DNA of 64,000 bases from Charina bottae (lineage: Eukaryota; Chordata; Lepidosauria; Squamata; Charinaidae): assembly GCA_023362775.1 (NCBI GenBank), contig JALMGJ010000016.1:3332001-3396000 (forward strand), given 5' to 3'. Shown here piece after piece: positions 22,961-35,166 of this stretch. The stretch's first letter is position 1, and each line of letters starts with the position of its first letter. A program made the position numbers and the translations under genes. Below the pieces are notes generated by a model. That model was not told where the DNA came from. It made no database searches and was given only the letters and a program-made list of their open reading frames with translations.

Positions 22961-23910
22961 AAAGATAAACCATTTTAAGGCATGGAGTGAGCCCACTGTT
23001 TGGCAATGAAGGCAAAACTTTGTATTTGTGAGTGTGATTGCTATCACATATCTTTTTTTCCCCTTGAAGTATAAGAGTATTTTTTTTAAAAAAAATGAAG
23101 TTGAAATTCATTCAGTTCCAGAAGGAAGCCAAAAGCTGTGATGATTGATCTTGCTAAAAATATCTGTTTTTATACAGATCTCAGTTTTGGAGCCAATCTT
23201 TCTGCATTCAGTGCAAAATGGCTACAGTTTGCTTGTTTTTTTCATGACTAAAGGAATTCCTTATTTTCAAATTGTGCACAATAATGACAGCAGAATGGAT
23301 ATAGTTGACAGCATGGTTGTGCTTAGAACAATTAACATTCTATACTTAATCTGACTGTAATCAATCTTTCTAGGAAACCCTAGGACTTAATTTTTAGGGA
23401 TGGGGAGGGTTGAAGATCTCTTGCATTGAATGCTGGGCATCGTAGTATTTTACTATTCATGGTAAGAATGATTTAGAAAATAGTTATAGACCAAATGGAA
23501 CAATTCACTCTTACATATCTAGTTCATTTAAACATACTACCTTACATAATATGTCCCTTTCTGTTCTGGAGGATCCCCAGTCATTTAAATTGGATTGGGA
23601 GGGCACAGGAATTTCACATAGGTATCTGTAGATCTAAGTCAGTCTAAAGGCTAAGTGTTATTAACATTTTTACAAATAGAAAAATATCCATTCTGTACTG
23701 ATATCAATCTATCTTAGAACACTCATATGCCTTCTTTAAGGGTTTGTGTTGTTGTTATTATTATTATTACTATTATTATTATTATTAGCCACACTTAGTT
23801 TTTGAGTGATATGCCATACTGGGAAAAGTGGGTGGGAACTAAATTTGCTTTATAATTTACATGTACATGTTATTTGTTTAAATTAAATTCATTAAAATAC
23901 AGTTGATATT
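22961..23910. other. Unannotated stretch with a TTA microsatellite
   Basis: A (TTA)n tract with one interruption lies at about 23750-23787. Nothing else was recognised. Confidence 0.5.
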
Positions 23911-24239
23911 AAAGGTAAAGGTTCCCCCCGCACATTTGTGCAGTTGTGTCCGACTCTAGGGGCCGGTGCTCATCTCCGTTTGTTAGCCGAAGATCCAGTG
24001 TTGTCCGAAGACGCTTCCGCGGTCATGTGGCCGCATGACGCGCGCGGAACGCTGTTACCTACCCACCGAAATGGTACCTATTCATCTACTTGCATTTGCA
24101 TGCTTTCGAATTGCTAGGTTGGCAAGAGCTGGAGCTAGTGCGGGAGCTCACTCCGCACGCAGGGCTAGGGATTCGAACCTCTGAACGTGCGATCTTCCGA
24201 TCGACAAGCCTGGCGTCTTACCCACTGAGCCACCATGTC
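23911..24239 (-). mobile_element. Sauria-type tRNA-derived SINE, copy 2
   Basis: Same layout and orientation as copy 1: tRNA-like head at the right, BovB-like end and ACCTTT units at the left. The exact 12-bp repeat acagttgatatt at 23899-23910 and 24240-24251 is the target-site duplication. It is highly similar to copy 1 over most of its length. Confidence 0.9.
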
Positions 24240-24251
24240 ACAGTTGATATT

Positions 24252-24804
24252 ACTCCTTATATATTTATTAATTCCTCCATCTGTGAGATATTATATAACA
24301 GAATATATTCCATTATATATTCTACACACAAACACGCATACAGTTTAGCAGCACTTTTGTGAAGAGCTGTGGGGCTTCCTTGAAGATGCATGGAGTCCTA
24401 GAACAATTAGTTGCACTATATACTTTGATTTGCAAAGCATATAGCTACGTGATATATTAACTTAAATATGTGATCTTTACCTTTAAAAGTCATTCCTGGC
24501 TTTTATATACTGTATATAAACAAACTTCACATAAACTATTTGCATTAATCACAGAATATAAATAAAGAATGTTTTTATTATTTTTTAATGCTCTATACTT
24601 GTAATATGGGAAGTTATTTAGTAAATGCCTTACTGCTGATGATTAATGACTCTCTCAGACTTTGCATAGGTGAAGAGCAGAAGAGGACCATCACTATAGG
24701 CAAAATGTATTGTGGCTACTGAGAAACATTCTGAATAAAAAAAAAAAAGTCAAGATCCCTTATCTAATGTGGGAAACGTTACAAAAGCATATAGTAAGCC
24801 TTTT
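24252..24804. other. Unannotated stretch
   Basis: AT-rich DNA with no recognisable gene or element. Confidence 0.5.
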
Positions 24805-24893
24805 ATTTATTTGTTTGTTTTTTAAGATTTATTTATTTTATTAAGCAAACTTATATCACCTCCTATCTCCCTCCACCGGAGGGACTCTCTACT
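24805..24893 (-). repeat. L2-type LINE tail, antisense
   Basis: TTTA-rich DNA followed by 'tatatcacctcctatctcc' and 'ccggagggactct', the antisense of the L2 tail at 16929-16975. Only the last 90 bases are present. Confidence 0.65.
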
Positions 24894-25607
24894 GTTGTGC
24901 ATATATTTCCATTGTTGTTCATATAACAACTTTTAGAGTGGCATATTGTTTATTGAATTAATCTCATTCAAAGGGTGCACAGTCCTAATTCAAATTGAAC
25001 AGTCAAAAGATATTTTAATTGCCTTTATTGTCAGTGAGTTTTGCAAAACATTAAATATTTTGAAAAATTAATTAGCAATAAGATCATCTAAAATATGATT
25101 ACACACCAACACTTTCTGGGGAGAGCTAGGGCTGAGTTGTAGTTTTTTCTTCCCTATCTGACTCTCACTGCCTCTGGACACTGTGTAAGAAAATCAGCTG
25201 CATCATTTGCATGGCCATTGGGTGGTTATAACTGATTAAATCATGGATGAGGAGAGTTATTATAGACTGACCTTACATTAAGTAGCAGGGCCACTGAAGC
25301 TCCAAAGTCACGGCTTGAGGGTTTGGAGGAAATACACCCAACATTTCCCTTCCCCCTCTTTAGAACCACCTGGGTGAATTTGAGGCCTGGGTACTCAGAT
25401 TTGCTGGGCTGCTCAGGAGGGTGGAATTCAGCATCAAAGTTAAACACTAAGGTCACCTACCCCTACAGTAGCCTGCCCCCAATTCGCACGAAGTCTCCCC
25501 AGCAGCCTCCAATCCCACTATGATGTCCCTGTGTGCCCTCTCCTCCCAGCATCCCCTAATCCCCTGACCGTCACTTTCCCACCCTCAGTCTCCATTTCAA
25601 CCTTACT
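24894..25607. other. Unannotated stretch
   Basis: No gene or element was recognised. The ORF at 25323-25523 has no family signature. Confidence 0.5.
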
Positions 25608-25639
25608 AACAAACACCTTTTCATTTTTCATTTTCATTT

Positions 25640-27405
25640 TCATCATAGGGGACTGGAATGCTAAAGTAGGAAGTCAAAAAATAACCGGAATAACAGGCAA
25701 GTTCGGCCTCGGAGTACAAAATGAAGCAGGGCAAAGGCTAATAGAGTTTTGTCAAGAGAACACGCTGGTCATAGCAAACACTCTTTTCCAACAACACAAG
25801 AGACGACTCTACACATGGACATCACCAGATGGTCAATACCGGAATCAGATTGATTATACACTTTGCAGCCAAAGATGGAGAAGCTCTATACAATCAGCAA
25901 AAACAAGACCTGGAGCTGACTGTGGCTCAGATCATGAGCTTCTTATCGCAAAATTTAGGCTTAAATTGAAGAACGTAGAGAAAACCACTAGACCAATCAG
26001 GTATGACCTAAATCATATCCCTTATGAACATACAGTGGAGGTGGGGAATACATTTAAAGGATTAGATCTGGTAGACAGAGTGCCTGAAGAACTATGGATG
26101 GAGGTTCGTCACATTGTACAGGAGGCAGCAACTAAAACCATCCCAAAGAAAAAGAAATGCAAGAAAGCAAAGTGGCTGACTGATGAGGCTTTACAAATAG
26201 CTGAGGAAAGAAGGGAAGCAAAAGGCAAGGGAGAAAGGGAAAGATATAAACAACTGAATGCAGAATTCCAGAGAATAGCAAGGAGAGATAAGAAGGCCTT
26301 CTTAAATAAACAATGCAAAGAAATCGAGGAAAACAATAGAATGGGGAAGACTAGAGATCTTTTCAAGAAAATCGGAGATATCAAGAGAAAGTTTTGTGCA
26401 AAGATGGGCATGATAAAGGACAAAAAAGGCAGGGACCTAACAGAAGCAGAAGAGATTAAGAAGAGGTGGCAAGAATACACAGAAGAACTATACAAGAAAG
26501 ATCTTAATATCCCAGATAAATACGATGGTGTGGTCACTGACCTTGAGCCGGACATCCTAGAGAGTGAAGTCAAGTGGGCCTTAGGAAGCATTACTAACAA
26601 CAAAGCTAGCAGAGAAGACAGTATCCCAGCTGAGCTATTTAAAATCCTAAAAGATGATGCTGTTAAAGTGCTGCACTCAATAAGCCAACAAATTTGGAAA
26701 ACTCAACAGTGGCCACAGGATTGGAAAAGGTCAGTTTACGTTCCAATTCGAAAGAAAGGCAATGCCAAAGAATGTTCAAACTACCATACAATTGCACTCA
26801 TTTCACATGCTAGCAAGGTTATGCTCAAAATCCTACAAGCTAGGGTTCAGCAGTATGTGAACCGAGAACTACCAGAAGTGCAAGCTGGGTTTCGAAGAGG
26901 CAGAGGAACTAGAGATCAGATTGCCAACATTCGCTGGATCATGGAAAAAGCAAGAGAGTTCCAGAAAAACATCTACTTCTGCTTCATTGACTACGCTAAA
27001 GCCTTTGATTGTGTGGATCACAACAAACTGTGGCAAATTCTTAAAGAGATGGGAGTACCAGACCACCTTACCTGTCTCCTGAGAAACCTGTATGTGGGTC
27101 AAGAAGCAACCGTTAGAACCGGACATGGAACAACCGACTGGTTCAGAATTGGGAAAGGAGTACGACAAGGCTATATATTATCACCCTGCTTATTTAACTT
27201 ATATGCAGAGTACATCATGAGAAATGCCGGGCTGGATGAATCACAAGCCGGAGTTAAGATTGCCGGGAAAAATATCAACAACCTCAGATATGCAGACGAT
27301 ACCACCCTAATGGCAGAAAGTGAAGAGGAACTAAAGAGCCTCTTGATGAGGGTGAAAGAGGAGAGTGCAAAAGCTGGCTTGAAACTCAACATTAAAAAAA
27401 ACCCA
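25640..27405 (+). pseudogene. BovB ORF, endonuclease C-terminus plus RT
   Basis: An open frame (listed from 25531, where the first 36 or so residues are unrelated flank) encodes the endonuclease end ('TWTSPDGQYRNQIDYTLC', 'SDHELLIAKF'), a charged linker, and a complete RT: 'FIDYAKAFDCVDHNKLW', 'KGVRQGYILSPCLFNLY' and 'LRYADDTTLMAESEEEL' (YADD near residue 586 counted from 25531). The common 'GCILSP' is 'GYILSP' here. The protein would reverse-transcribe BovB RNA and could mobilise SINEs with matching 3' ends. The frame slips in the A-run at about 27391-27398, after which the product becomes unrelated residues up to 27510. Confidence 0.92.
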
Positions 27406-28060
27406 GATCATGGCATCTGGTCCCATCACTTCCTGGCAAATAGAAGGGGAAGAAATGGAAGCAGTGGCAGATTTTATTTTCTTGGGCTCCAAGATCACCG
27501 CAGACGGTGACTGCAGCCATGAAATTAAAAGACGCTTGCTCCTTGGGAGGAAAGCTATGGCAAACCTAGACAGCATATTAAAAAGCAGAGACATCACCTT
27601 GCTGACAAAGGTCCGTATAGTTAAAGCTATGGTTTTTCCAGTAGTAATGTATGGCTGTGAGAGTTGGACCATAAGGAAGGCTGAGCGCCGAAGAATTGAT
27701 GCTTTCGAACTGTGGTGCTGGAAAAGAGTCTTGAGAGTTCCTTGGACTGCAAGGAGGTCAAACCAATCAATCCTAAAGGAAATCAACCCTGACTGCTCAT
27801 TGGAAGGACAGATGCTGAAGCTGAAGCTCAAATACTTTGGCCACCTAATGCGAAGAGAGGACTCACTGGAAAAGACCCTGATGCTGGGAAAGACTGAAGG
27901 CAAAAGGAGAAGGGGACGGCAGAGGATGAGATGGTTAGATAGCATCACCGATGTAATGAACATGAATTTGAGTAAACTCCGGGTGACAGTGGAGGACAGG
28001 AAGGCCTGGCGTGCTATGGTCCATGAGGTCACGAAGAGTCGGACACGACTAAACGACTGA
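27405..28060 (+). pseudogene. BovB ORF C-terminal region, shifted frame
   Basis: 216 codons (27410-28060) carry on the BovB protein in the next frame: 'VADFIFLGSKITADGDCS', 'RRLLLGRKAMANLDSIL', 'MYGCESWTIRKAERRR', 'FELWCWKRVLRVPWTA' and the end 'HEVTKSRTRLND'. The change of frame follows an eight-A run, consistent with a single inserted A. A sequencing or assembly error in that run is a realistic alternative to true pseudogenisation. Confidence 0.9.
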
Positions 28061-28067
28061 ACAACAA

Positions 28068-28499
28068 AACAGACACCACTGAGAAGATATGGCTGTAGAG
28101 ATTTAAAGGGAAGTGTTTGGATCTGTTGCATTGTCAACATTATTATCAAGAGGGTGATGCGGCCTGAATGTTTAAATTGCTACAAGTACAAAGCTAGCTA
28201 TTCCTAAGTTTAGAGTTAGTGTGTCTTTGGTAGATGGATGGCCATGTAAATATGCTAAATAAATAAATAAAACTACAGGGGCTGGTTTCCATCTTATACT
28301 GAAGGCAATGAGGGCAATGTAAATTTATGACTTCCATTTATGAATGCCTAATCCCCTACATAACGCTACATAAAACCTCCCATGTCATGCTTTCTGTTGG
28401 ATTCCATCCAATCAACTGTCTGTGATCCAATAATGAGATAAAATAGGAGACTGAAGGTGTGCAGTGTCACTGTTGTGAGATGGGTGGCCTTGTCAATTA
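28068..28499. other. Unannotated stretch
   Basis: No gene or element recognised. Confidence 0.5.
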
Positions 28500-29570
28500 T
28501 TTAAATAAATATTTCATTTCATCTTTCATTTATTTACGGTCCCAGACCAATAAAACGCAAATCCGAAATTTAAAATACAGAAACACCAATAAAACAAAAA
28601 TACAAAATTTAAAATACAGGAAAAGACCAAAGCTGAAACAGTTAATAACAAGAAGAGGATATCACTTGATATCTGCAAACGATAGCTATTGTTAGAAACT
28701 TGACAACCTTTATAGTGGCTGTCTACCTTAGGTCTTGCAGAAGGAAGATTATAATTTCTCGATCAGAAAGACAACTAAATTTTCTGATAATTAAGTTGAT
28801 GAGTGCCAGACACCATGGGTGGTACAATGGGCAGTATAATCATACATGGATCAATTCCAGGGGGATTCTCTTAAATCAGCCTTAGGTGACAGCTGTGGGG
28901 AGACAATTAAATCTAGCAGTGTAAAAAAACGTTATATATTTGGGTATGGTTAACATGCAGATAGCCTGCTGGGAGACCCATATTCAGCCCCTTACCTCAT
29001 CTCAGTGGGGAGCAGTTATGGTTTGCCTCTCTCTGTGTGCCTGGAAATCAATATCTAGTAAGCAGTTTCTAATTTGTTCTTTTGCTTCCATAACATTATA
29101 GCTTCATAGATGGGATAAGGAAAGACCAGTCAAAATGACTTTAGAGTTAGGTCCCTTCTGCCAACATAGATATATTAGACCAGGGCTAAGTAGTTCTCCA
29201 AAAGTAAATTTTGATGTGTATAGATCCAAAAATTCAGAGCATAAATCCAGGCTAAAGTATCAATTGTATCTGAGCAGAAACACATACAATTATTGTACAG
29301 GAGACTAGAATATTTGCTTATAGTCTCTATAATAGGTAGTTTGAGCCAGGTTCAAAAGTCTCCTGTGTGCTATATGAGGCATGTTATAGAGATAGCTAGG
29401 AATTCTCCATGGGGAACCTGCAACTGCACCATAATAGGGGTGGATGATTTTGGCCCTGTCATTTGGTAGCCCTAAATCCCAAATCCTCTGTTTAATTTTG
29501 ATTAAGCTTTATCTGGGCCGAGAGACAATATTGCCTGGAGTGATTGGTTCTATCAACTTCTTCTTTATTA
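28500..29570 (-). mobile_element. Possible LINE 3' region
   Basis: Read on the minus strand, the 3' edge is 'ttggtctgggaccgtaaat', close to 'ttggtcttggactgtaaat' at the 3' edge of the plus-strand LINE at 51050-53022. That suggests the same LINE family. The body has no convincing ORF, so only decayed coding or untranslated sequence is left. The 5' limit is a guess, set by the next repeat. Confidence 0.4.
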
Positions 29571-29572
29571 AT

Positions 29573-29815
29573 TTTATTTATTCAATTTTTATTCCGCCTT
29601 TATTATTTTTATAAATAACTAAAGGCAGCAAACATACCTAATACTCCTTCCTCCTCCTATTTTCCCCACAACAACCCTGTGAGGTGTGTTGGGCTGAGAG
29701 AGAGTGACTGGCCCAAGGTCACCCAGCTGGCTTTCATGCCTAAGGCGGGACTAGAACTCTCAGTCTCCTGGTTTCTAGCCCAGCACCTTAACCACTAGAC
29801 CAGACTGGCTCTCTT
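29573..29815 (-). mobile_element. CORE-SINE (MIR-like) with tRNA head
   Basis: The minus strand begins 'gtctagtggttaaggtgct' (box A region), then 'gagttctagtcccgcc' (box B region), the CORE block 'tgaccttgggccagtcac', 'ccacaacaaccctgtgagg' on the plus strand, and a LINE-like end 'aaggcggaataaa'. This is the order of vertebrate CORE-SINEs. Well preserved. Confidence 0.8.
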
Positions 29816-31847
29816 AATGTCTATTTACACCCACATAGTGTCACTTCTCAAATCAACAATGATCGAGACTGCCTTAGAAACTGCTTTTTTGATCTAATGA
29901 CCCTCTTTCCAAAGTCAGTATTAATAATCACAGGTGACTTTTCTGCTAGGATGGGACCCAACAATGACTCCCCTCTCCAGCATTTTAACATCCCATGTTT
30001 CTCCCGAACTTGGTGGGCTCATCAGAAATTTAAATAAATAAATAAATAAATGGCATGAGAATTGATCTTTCTCAGTAATGGCCATTTGTGGAGGATGTTG
30101 CACAAAGTTGTTGACAAATCAGAATGCCTACGCTACCTGCAATATTAATACTCTCAGTATATTAAGATGCACATACATATACATACACACAATGATTTGT
30201 TGGCTCATTGGGTCTGCTTCTATTTGGGACAGTAACCATTTGGTTGGTGTAAACAATTCCCCTCCCATTGAAGAGGACAGAGTAGCATATACTTCTTTGT
30301 CCATATTTGGGCCCTTTCATGGTTTAGCTGGCAAGGAGATCAGATATGCTGCAATGCTTCAATATCATAGTGTTCTGACTTCACCACTGAATTGCTCTGC
30401 CAAGCCTTCACCAGCTTCTGATTGCCTTTTTTACCTCTTGGCTCAGTCTGGAAGCATTTTTCCTATGTTCTCTTGCTTTTTCTTTTACTCTGAACACTCC
30501 TCCAAAAACCACAAACTGTTTCTTTACAGATACATAGTTTAGAGGAATCATTCACAATTCTTCCCAAAGGCTGTTTGGTCCTTCAAGATCAGTATGCGAG
30601 CAGGCTGAATGCAACTTTGCAAAATCACTGAAAATTTATTAGCCCTTTCAATGAAAGCTTTGTTCCTCTCAATAACACACTCAAAAAATTATTAGTATCA
30701 CTCGCACTCTTGTCCGCCTGCCCATATTTCAGTCATTGATCATCGATAGCTTAACGCTCCCAACCCTGATCATTTGTTTTTGTAACATAGCTTACTTAGC
30801 ATTTATATTACGGATTGCAAGTATTCAAGACACAATTACTAAAAGATCAGTTATAAAAAATGTAATGGAATCTCTTTCCAAGTAAACAGCCATAGGATTG
30901 TGCTTGGAGTTGGGGCTAGAATCAGAGATTCATATAAGTTCATATGTTGCCCACCTTTCCTTACAGCCAAATCATTGTCTCCCCAAAGTGTACAGAGCTT
31001 AGAGACTTGCTTCTGAATAAAGAGAGTAGAGATATTCAGAGTTATATAAATTCCTATATTTGTAGGGTTACCCTTTGCAAGCATTAGCTGGATTCAGAAT
31101 ACTGTCAGTCACAAAACTGACTTCTTGATAAATGAACAGCTAAGAATGTTTATTGCACACAGCTGCACCAGCATGACTACGCCAAGCCCAATTCCAAAGC
31201 CAGCTTTACTGGCTCGGCCTTCCAAAGCCACTGTGGATAGACAGAACCACCTAACTAGGAAAAGAAAAGCTTCTCTGTGATTGCCAAACATGCCAAATTA
31301 CATGCCAACTTTCCCATTCCTGCCAATTGCTCTGAATTAGTATGCAGACCATTTAGTTAGACCAATCACATCACACAGACCCAGAAGCAGGATATTTCTC
31401 TTGCTTTCTTTTTGAGAACCATTTCTTCTTCCTTTATCAAAGGTCATGGTTTGATTTTATTAGAGCATTACACTTCAGTCAGAGTTCTTATAAAGCACAA
31501 GATAGAAAGGAAAGAGTATAATTAATGAAAATATTCACCTATCAACTCAGTTGCTCTGTTGTTCTTGACTAGAGCTAGTTGTAGCATGACAACTGCAGAT
31601 TCAATCAAACATGGGAAATCTCAGTAGCATTATGTGTTTAAATTGCATTTATGTAGGTTTTGTCATGTGAGAAAAGAAAACCATTTCAGATTCTTCACTG
31701 CAAGGAAGCTTTTATGTGGCTATTTAGTTGTATGTATTTAGAGGCAAAGTTCATTTGTACTCCAGCACTGTCTTGATATTTACTCAAAATGTTTCTTGAA
31801 AGATCACACCCTTATTTGAAGGGGATGAGGCATAGGGATGGGGGGGG
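29816..31847. other. Unannotated stretch, possibly with an old LTR
   Basis: No gene was seen. Between about 31095 and 31480 the minus strand has AATAAA-type signals and TGT...ACA-like ends, reminiscent of an LTR, but I could not find a matching target duplication. An AAAT run is at 30030-30050. Confidence 0.4.
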
Positions 31848-31993
31848 GCATGTGTGTGTGTGTGTATATATATTTATATTATTTATATTATTTATATTAT
31901 TTATATTATTTATATTATTTATATTATTTATATTTATATTTATATTTATATTTATATTTATATTTATATTTATATTTATATTTATTTATTTTT
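31848..31993. repeat. TG and TTATA-type microsatellite
   Basis: A short TG run is followed by tatttatattattta-type repeats of two unit lengths. It occupies the position of the 3' tail of the antisense L2 that begins at 31994, so it probably grew from that tail. The tyrosine/leucine/isoleucine-rich ORFs across it are artefacts. Confidence 0.9.
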
Positions 31994-33605
31994 TATATGC
32001 TGCCCGAAAGACAAAGGCAGAGGGGAACCAAAAGGAAGAAAGGGGCATCAATCATCTTCTCCAAAGGCCTGGGTGAAGAGTCAAGTCTTTAAGGCCCTTC
32101 AAAATCCCAGGACGGTGGGAGCCATTCACATTTTGGGAGAACCTGTCAGAGGGAGCGCGCAGAGATGGAGCGGCCTGCCTCTCTCCTAGGCACCAGTGAT
32201 CCACGTACTATGCAGTAAATAGACTCCAAACAGAAGTTATATCAAATATCCTATTTACTTTATATACATACGTATTTACAGATCACTTCCACAAGTAACA
32301 AATGATACACCATCAACGATACAGCTTTCATGAGGTAAAATGGGAATAATGGGAAATTAGAATTTCTCTGCATATATAGTGAACCTGACCAATCACATTG
32401 TAGGTCACTCTCGTTATTCACCACACCCAACCTAACTCTAAGCACCTGTTGAATGAGTCACACATGACACATCATTCCTACAACAATGGCTGCTAATTGG
32501 GTGACTGTGCAGAATATTTCACCTTTTACCTAGAAATCAAGCCTCTCTGTATAATTTATATCTAGAAGTAAATTCCTGGGTTTATCAAACCCCAACAGAA
32601 CCTCATTCCAGAAAGCAGATGCTGCTACAGAGAAGGTGCGTTTTTGGGGTCCCGTTAGGTGGCACTGTTTAATTGATGGGACCTAGAACATACCAAACCT
32701 GCCAGATCGAACTGGTCAGACAAATACTATGGGAAACAGGCAGTCCCTCAAGTAAGCTGGCCCTATACCATGTAGGGCTTTATAGGTAGTGACCAGCACC
32801 TTGAATTGCACTCAGAAGCAAACTGGCAACCAGTGCAGCTTGCAAGGCAGAGGTGTTACATCATTATATCAAGGCATGTCCATCACTGCCTATACAGCTG
32901 CATTCTGGACTAAGTGAAGCTCTGGGTGGTCTTCAAGAGCAGCCCCATGTAGAGCATGTTGTAGTAATCAAGCTGTGAGGTGACCAGAGCATGAGCGAGT
33001 GTGTGAAGGGCCCCACAATCTAGGAAAGGGTGCAACTGGCTTACCAGATGAAGCTAGGCAAAAGCCTTCCTGGCTACATGCTCATTGAGCAGAAGCTGTA
33101 AGTCCAGGAAGACCCCCAAATTGTTCACCAACCTTGAATGGGGAAGTGTAACCCCCTTTCCAAGGTCAAAGTTGAAATATCCCCAGATCTGGGTGGTCCA
33201 AACCTACCCACAGCCACTCAGTCTTGGTTGGATTGAGTCGGAGATGGTTCCTCCCCATCCAAACCCACACAGTCTACAGGCATTGGGACAGAACTTCAAC
33301 AGGCCACTTGGCTGGCCTGGAGTTGAAAGCTATAATTGGGTATCATCCGCATACTGATGATACCGAACTCCAAACCGGCAGTTGACCTCACCCAGCGATT
33401 CCATGTAGATGTTGAAAAGGAGGGGGGAGAGAATAGAACCCTGCAGCATCCCACAAGTGAGGGGCCTAGGGGATGATCTTTCCCCACCAACCAACACTGA
33501 CCGGAACCAGCCCCGGAGAAACGAAGAGAAAAACAGTTAAATACCCCAAACCCCAAACCATGGAGCTGGCTCAGAAGGATACCGTGGTTGATGGTATGTA
33601 TACAT
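31994..33605 (-). mobile_element. L2-type LINE, antisense, split by a solo LTR
   Basis: Minus-strand reading gives 'TINHGILLSQLHG' (near 33590), 'QGSILSPLLFNIYM' in pieces at about 33400-33450, 'GVRYHQYADDTQL' at about 33335-33375, and C-terminal blocks ('THALVTSQLDYYN' near 32960-33000, 'RALKTWLFTQAFG' near 32070-32100). Many frameshifts and stops are present. It is truncated at its 5' side inside the RT. The catalytic YADD is kept. An LTR at 32144-32597 separates the last C-terminal block from the rest. Confidence 0.85.
32144..32597 (-). mobile_element. Solo LTR inside L2
   Basis: A 454-bp insertion with TGT...ACA ends (plus strand 'tgtcagagggagcg' ... 'aaccccaaca'), flanked by the 5-bp direct repeat gaacc at 32139-32143 and 32598-32602. 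Removing it and one repeat restores the L2 reading. A TATA-like 'ctatatatgcag' lies on the minus strand, which suggests minus orientation. No internal retroviral sequence remains, so it is a recombination-derived solo LTR. Family not identified. Confidence 0.75.
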
Positions 33606-33762
33606 TAGGAAAAGCATTCACAGAAATGTGAATACTATGGAAAATATACTGTATATACATACACAAACAAAATGTGCATGAAATTTCATGCAGATATTTT
33701 CTTTTTCTTTTTAAATTATGAACTGATGCAAAAATGGGCCAAAATGAAGTTTTGGAAAAATA

Positions 33763-33961
33763 CAGTGGGGCAAAAAAGTATTTAGTCAGCCATCAATTGT
33801 GCAAGTTCTCCCACTTAAAAAGATGAGAGAGGCCTGTAATTGACATCATAGGTAGACCTCAACTATGAGAGACAAAATGAGAAAACAAATCCAGACAATC
33901 ACATTGTCTGATTCGGAAAGAATTTATTTGCAAATTATGGTGGAAAATAAGTATTTGGTCA
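33763..33961 (+). repeat. Tc1 left terminal inverted repeat
   Basis: 199 bp, inverse of 35167-35365. It includes outer end 'cagtggggcaaa' and inner end 'aataagtatttggtca'. The two ends would be the outer and inner transposase binding sites. Confidence 0.95.
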
Positions 33962-34127
33962 CCTACAAACAAGCAAGATTTCTGGCTCTCACAGACCTGT
34001 AACTTCTTCTTTAAGAGGCTCCTCTGTCCTCCACTCATTACCAGTAGTAATGGCACCTGTTTGAACTTGTTACCAGTATGAAAGACACCTGTCCACAACC
34101 TCAAACAGTCACACTCCAAACTCCACT

Positions 34128-35150
34128 ATGGTTAAGACCAAAGAGCTGTCGAAGGACACCAGAAACAAAATTGTAGACCTGCACCAGGCTGGGAAGACTG
34201 AATCTGCAATAGGCAAGCAGCTTGGTGTGAAGAAATCAACTGTGGGAGCAATAATTAGAAAATGGAAGACATACAAGACCACTGATAATCTCCCTCGATC
34301 TGGGGCTCCGTGCAAGATCTCACCCCGTGGAGTCAAAATGATCACAAGAACGGTGAGCAAAAATCCCAGAACCACACGGGGGGACCTAGTGAATGACCTG
34401 CAGAGAGCTGGGACCAACGTAACAAAGGCTACCATCAGTAACACACTACGCCTCCAGGGACTCAGATCCTGCAGTGCCAGACGTGTCCCCCTGCTTAAGC
34501 CAGTACATGTCCGGGCCCGCCTGAAGTTTGCTAGAGAGCATTTGGATGATCCAGAAGAGGATTGGGAGAATGTCATATGGTCAGATGAAACCAAAGTAGA
34601 ACTGTTTGGTAGAAACACAACTCGTTGTGTTTGGAGGAGAGAGAATGCTGAGTTGCATCCAAAGAACACCATACCTACTGTGAAGCATGGGGGTGGCAAC
34701 ATCATGCTTTGGGGCTGTTTCTCTGCAAAGGGACCAGGACGACCGTTCCGTGTACAGGAAAGAATGAATGGGGCCATGTATCGTGAGATTTTGAGTGCAA
34801 ACCTCCTTCCATCAGCAAGGGCATTGACGATGAAACGTGGCTGGGTCTTTCAGCATGACAATGATCCCAAACACACCGCCCGGGCAACGAAGGAGTGGCT
34901 TCGTAAGAAGCATTTCAAGGTCCTGGAGTGGCCTAGCCAGTCTCCAGATCTCAACCCCCTAGAAAACCTTTGGAGGGAGTTGAAAGTCCGTGTTGCCCAG
35001 CGACAGCCCCAAAACATCACTGCTCTAGAGGAGATCTGCATGGAGGAATGGGCCAACATACCAGCAACAGTGTGTGCCAACCTTGTGAAGACTTACAGAA
35101 AACGTTTGACCTCTGTCATTGCCAACAAAGGATATATAACAAAGTATTGA
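34128..35150 (+). CDS. Tc1 transposase, open full length
   Basis: 340 codons with an ATG start and a TGA stop, about the usual length for Tc1. It would bind the terminal repeats and cut and paste the element in the nucleus. Residues 1-115 are two helix-turn-helix-type DNA-binding regions ('[18 protein letters not shown]' and '[14 protein letters not shown]'), separated by a basic GRPR-like stretch ('[14 protein letters not shown]'). The catalytic triad is D153 in '[13 protein letters not shown]', D244 in '[11 protein letters not shown]' and E279 in '[11 protein letters not shown]': 34 residues lie between the second D and the E, the Tc1 DD34E pattern. A glycine-rich box, '[18 protein letters not shown]', follows the first D. 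No stop, frameshift or missing motif was found. It sits alone between the inverted repeats, and no host promoter is evident. Opposite-strand ORFs at 34109-34777 and 34850-35080 are shadows. Confidence 0.95.
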   Translation: MVKTKELSKDTRNKIVDLHQAGKTESAIGKQLGVKKSTVGAIIRKWKTYKTTDNLPRSGAPCKISPRGVKMITRTVSKNPRTTRGDLVNDLQRAGTNVTKATISNTLRLQGLRSCSARRVPLLKPVHVRARLKFAREHLDDPEEDWENVIWSDETKVELFGRNTTRCVWRRENAELHPKNTIPTVKHGGGNIMLWGCFSAKGPGRPFRVQERMNGAMYREILSANLLPSARALTMKRGWVFQHDNDPKHTARATKEWLRKKHFKVLEWPSQSPDLNPLENLWRELKVRVAQRQPQNITALEEICMEEWANIPATVCANLVKTYRKRLTSVIANKGYITKY

Positions 35151-35166
35151 GATGAACTTTTGATAT

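Larger units (their letters stand above)
25618..28067 (+). mobile_element. 5'-truncated BovB (RTE) LINE, nearly open
   Basis: It starts inside the endonuclease ('FIIGDWNAKVGSQ' at about 25646) and runs to the family 3' end 'ctaaacgactgaacaacaa'. A possible target duplication is aacaaacacc (25608-25617) and aacagacacc (28068-28077), 9 of 10 bases alike. The 5' joint has a run of 'ttcat' repeats. Only one frameshift is visible in over 2.4 kb, so it is younger or less decayed than the copy at 17021. Confidence 0.92.

Noticed and set aside
26109..26603. Minus-strand ORF of 164 codons, and similar ones at 26869-28149
   Set aside because: Antisense shadows of the plus-strand BovB frame.
31095..31480. 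A third nested solo LTR
   Set aside because: It has AATAAA-like signals, but no pair of ends with a matching 5-bp flank could be found.
31789..32189. Three overlapping ORFs rich in Tyr, Ile and Leu
   Set aside because: They are reading frames of a TTATA-type microsatellite and the antisense L2 next to it.
34109..35080. Minus-strand ORFs of 222 and 76 codons
   Set aside because: They lie opposite the Tc1 transposase and are shadows of it.
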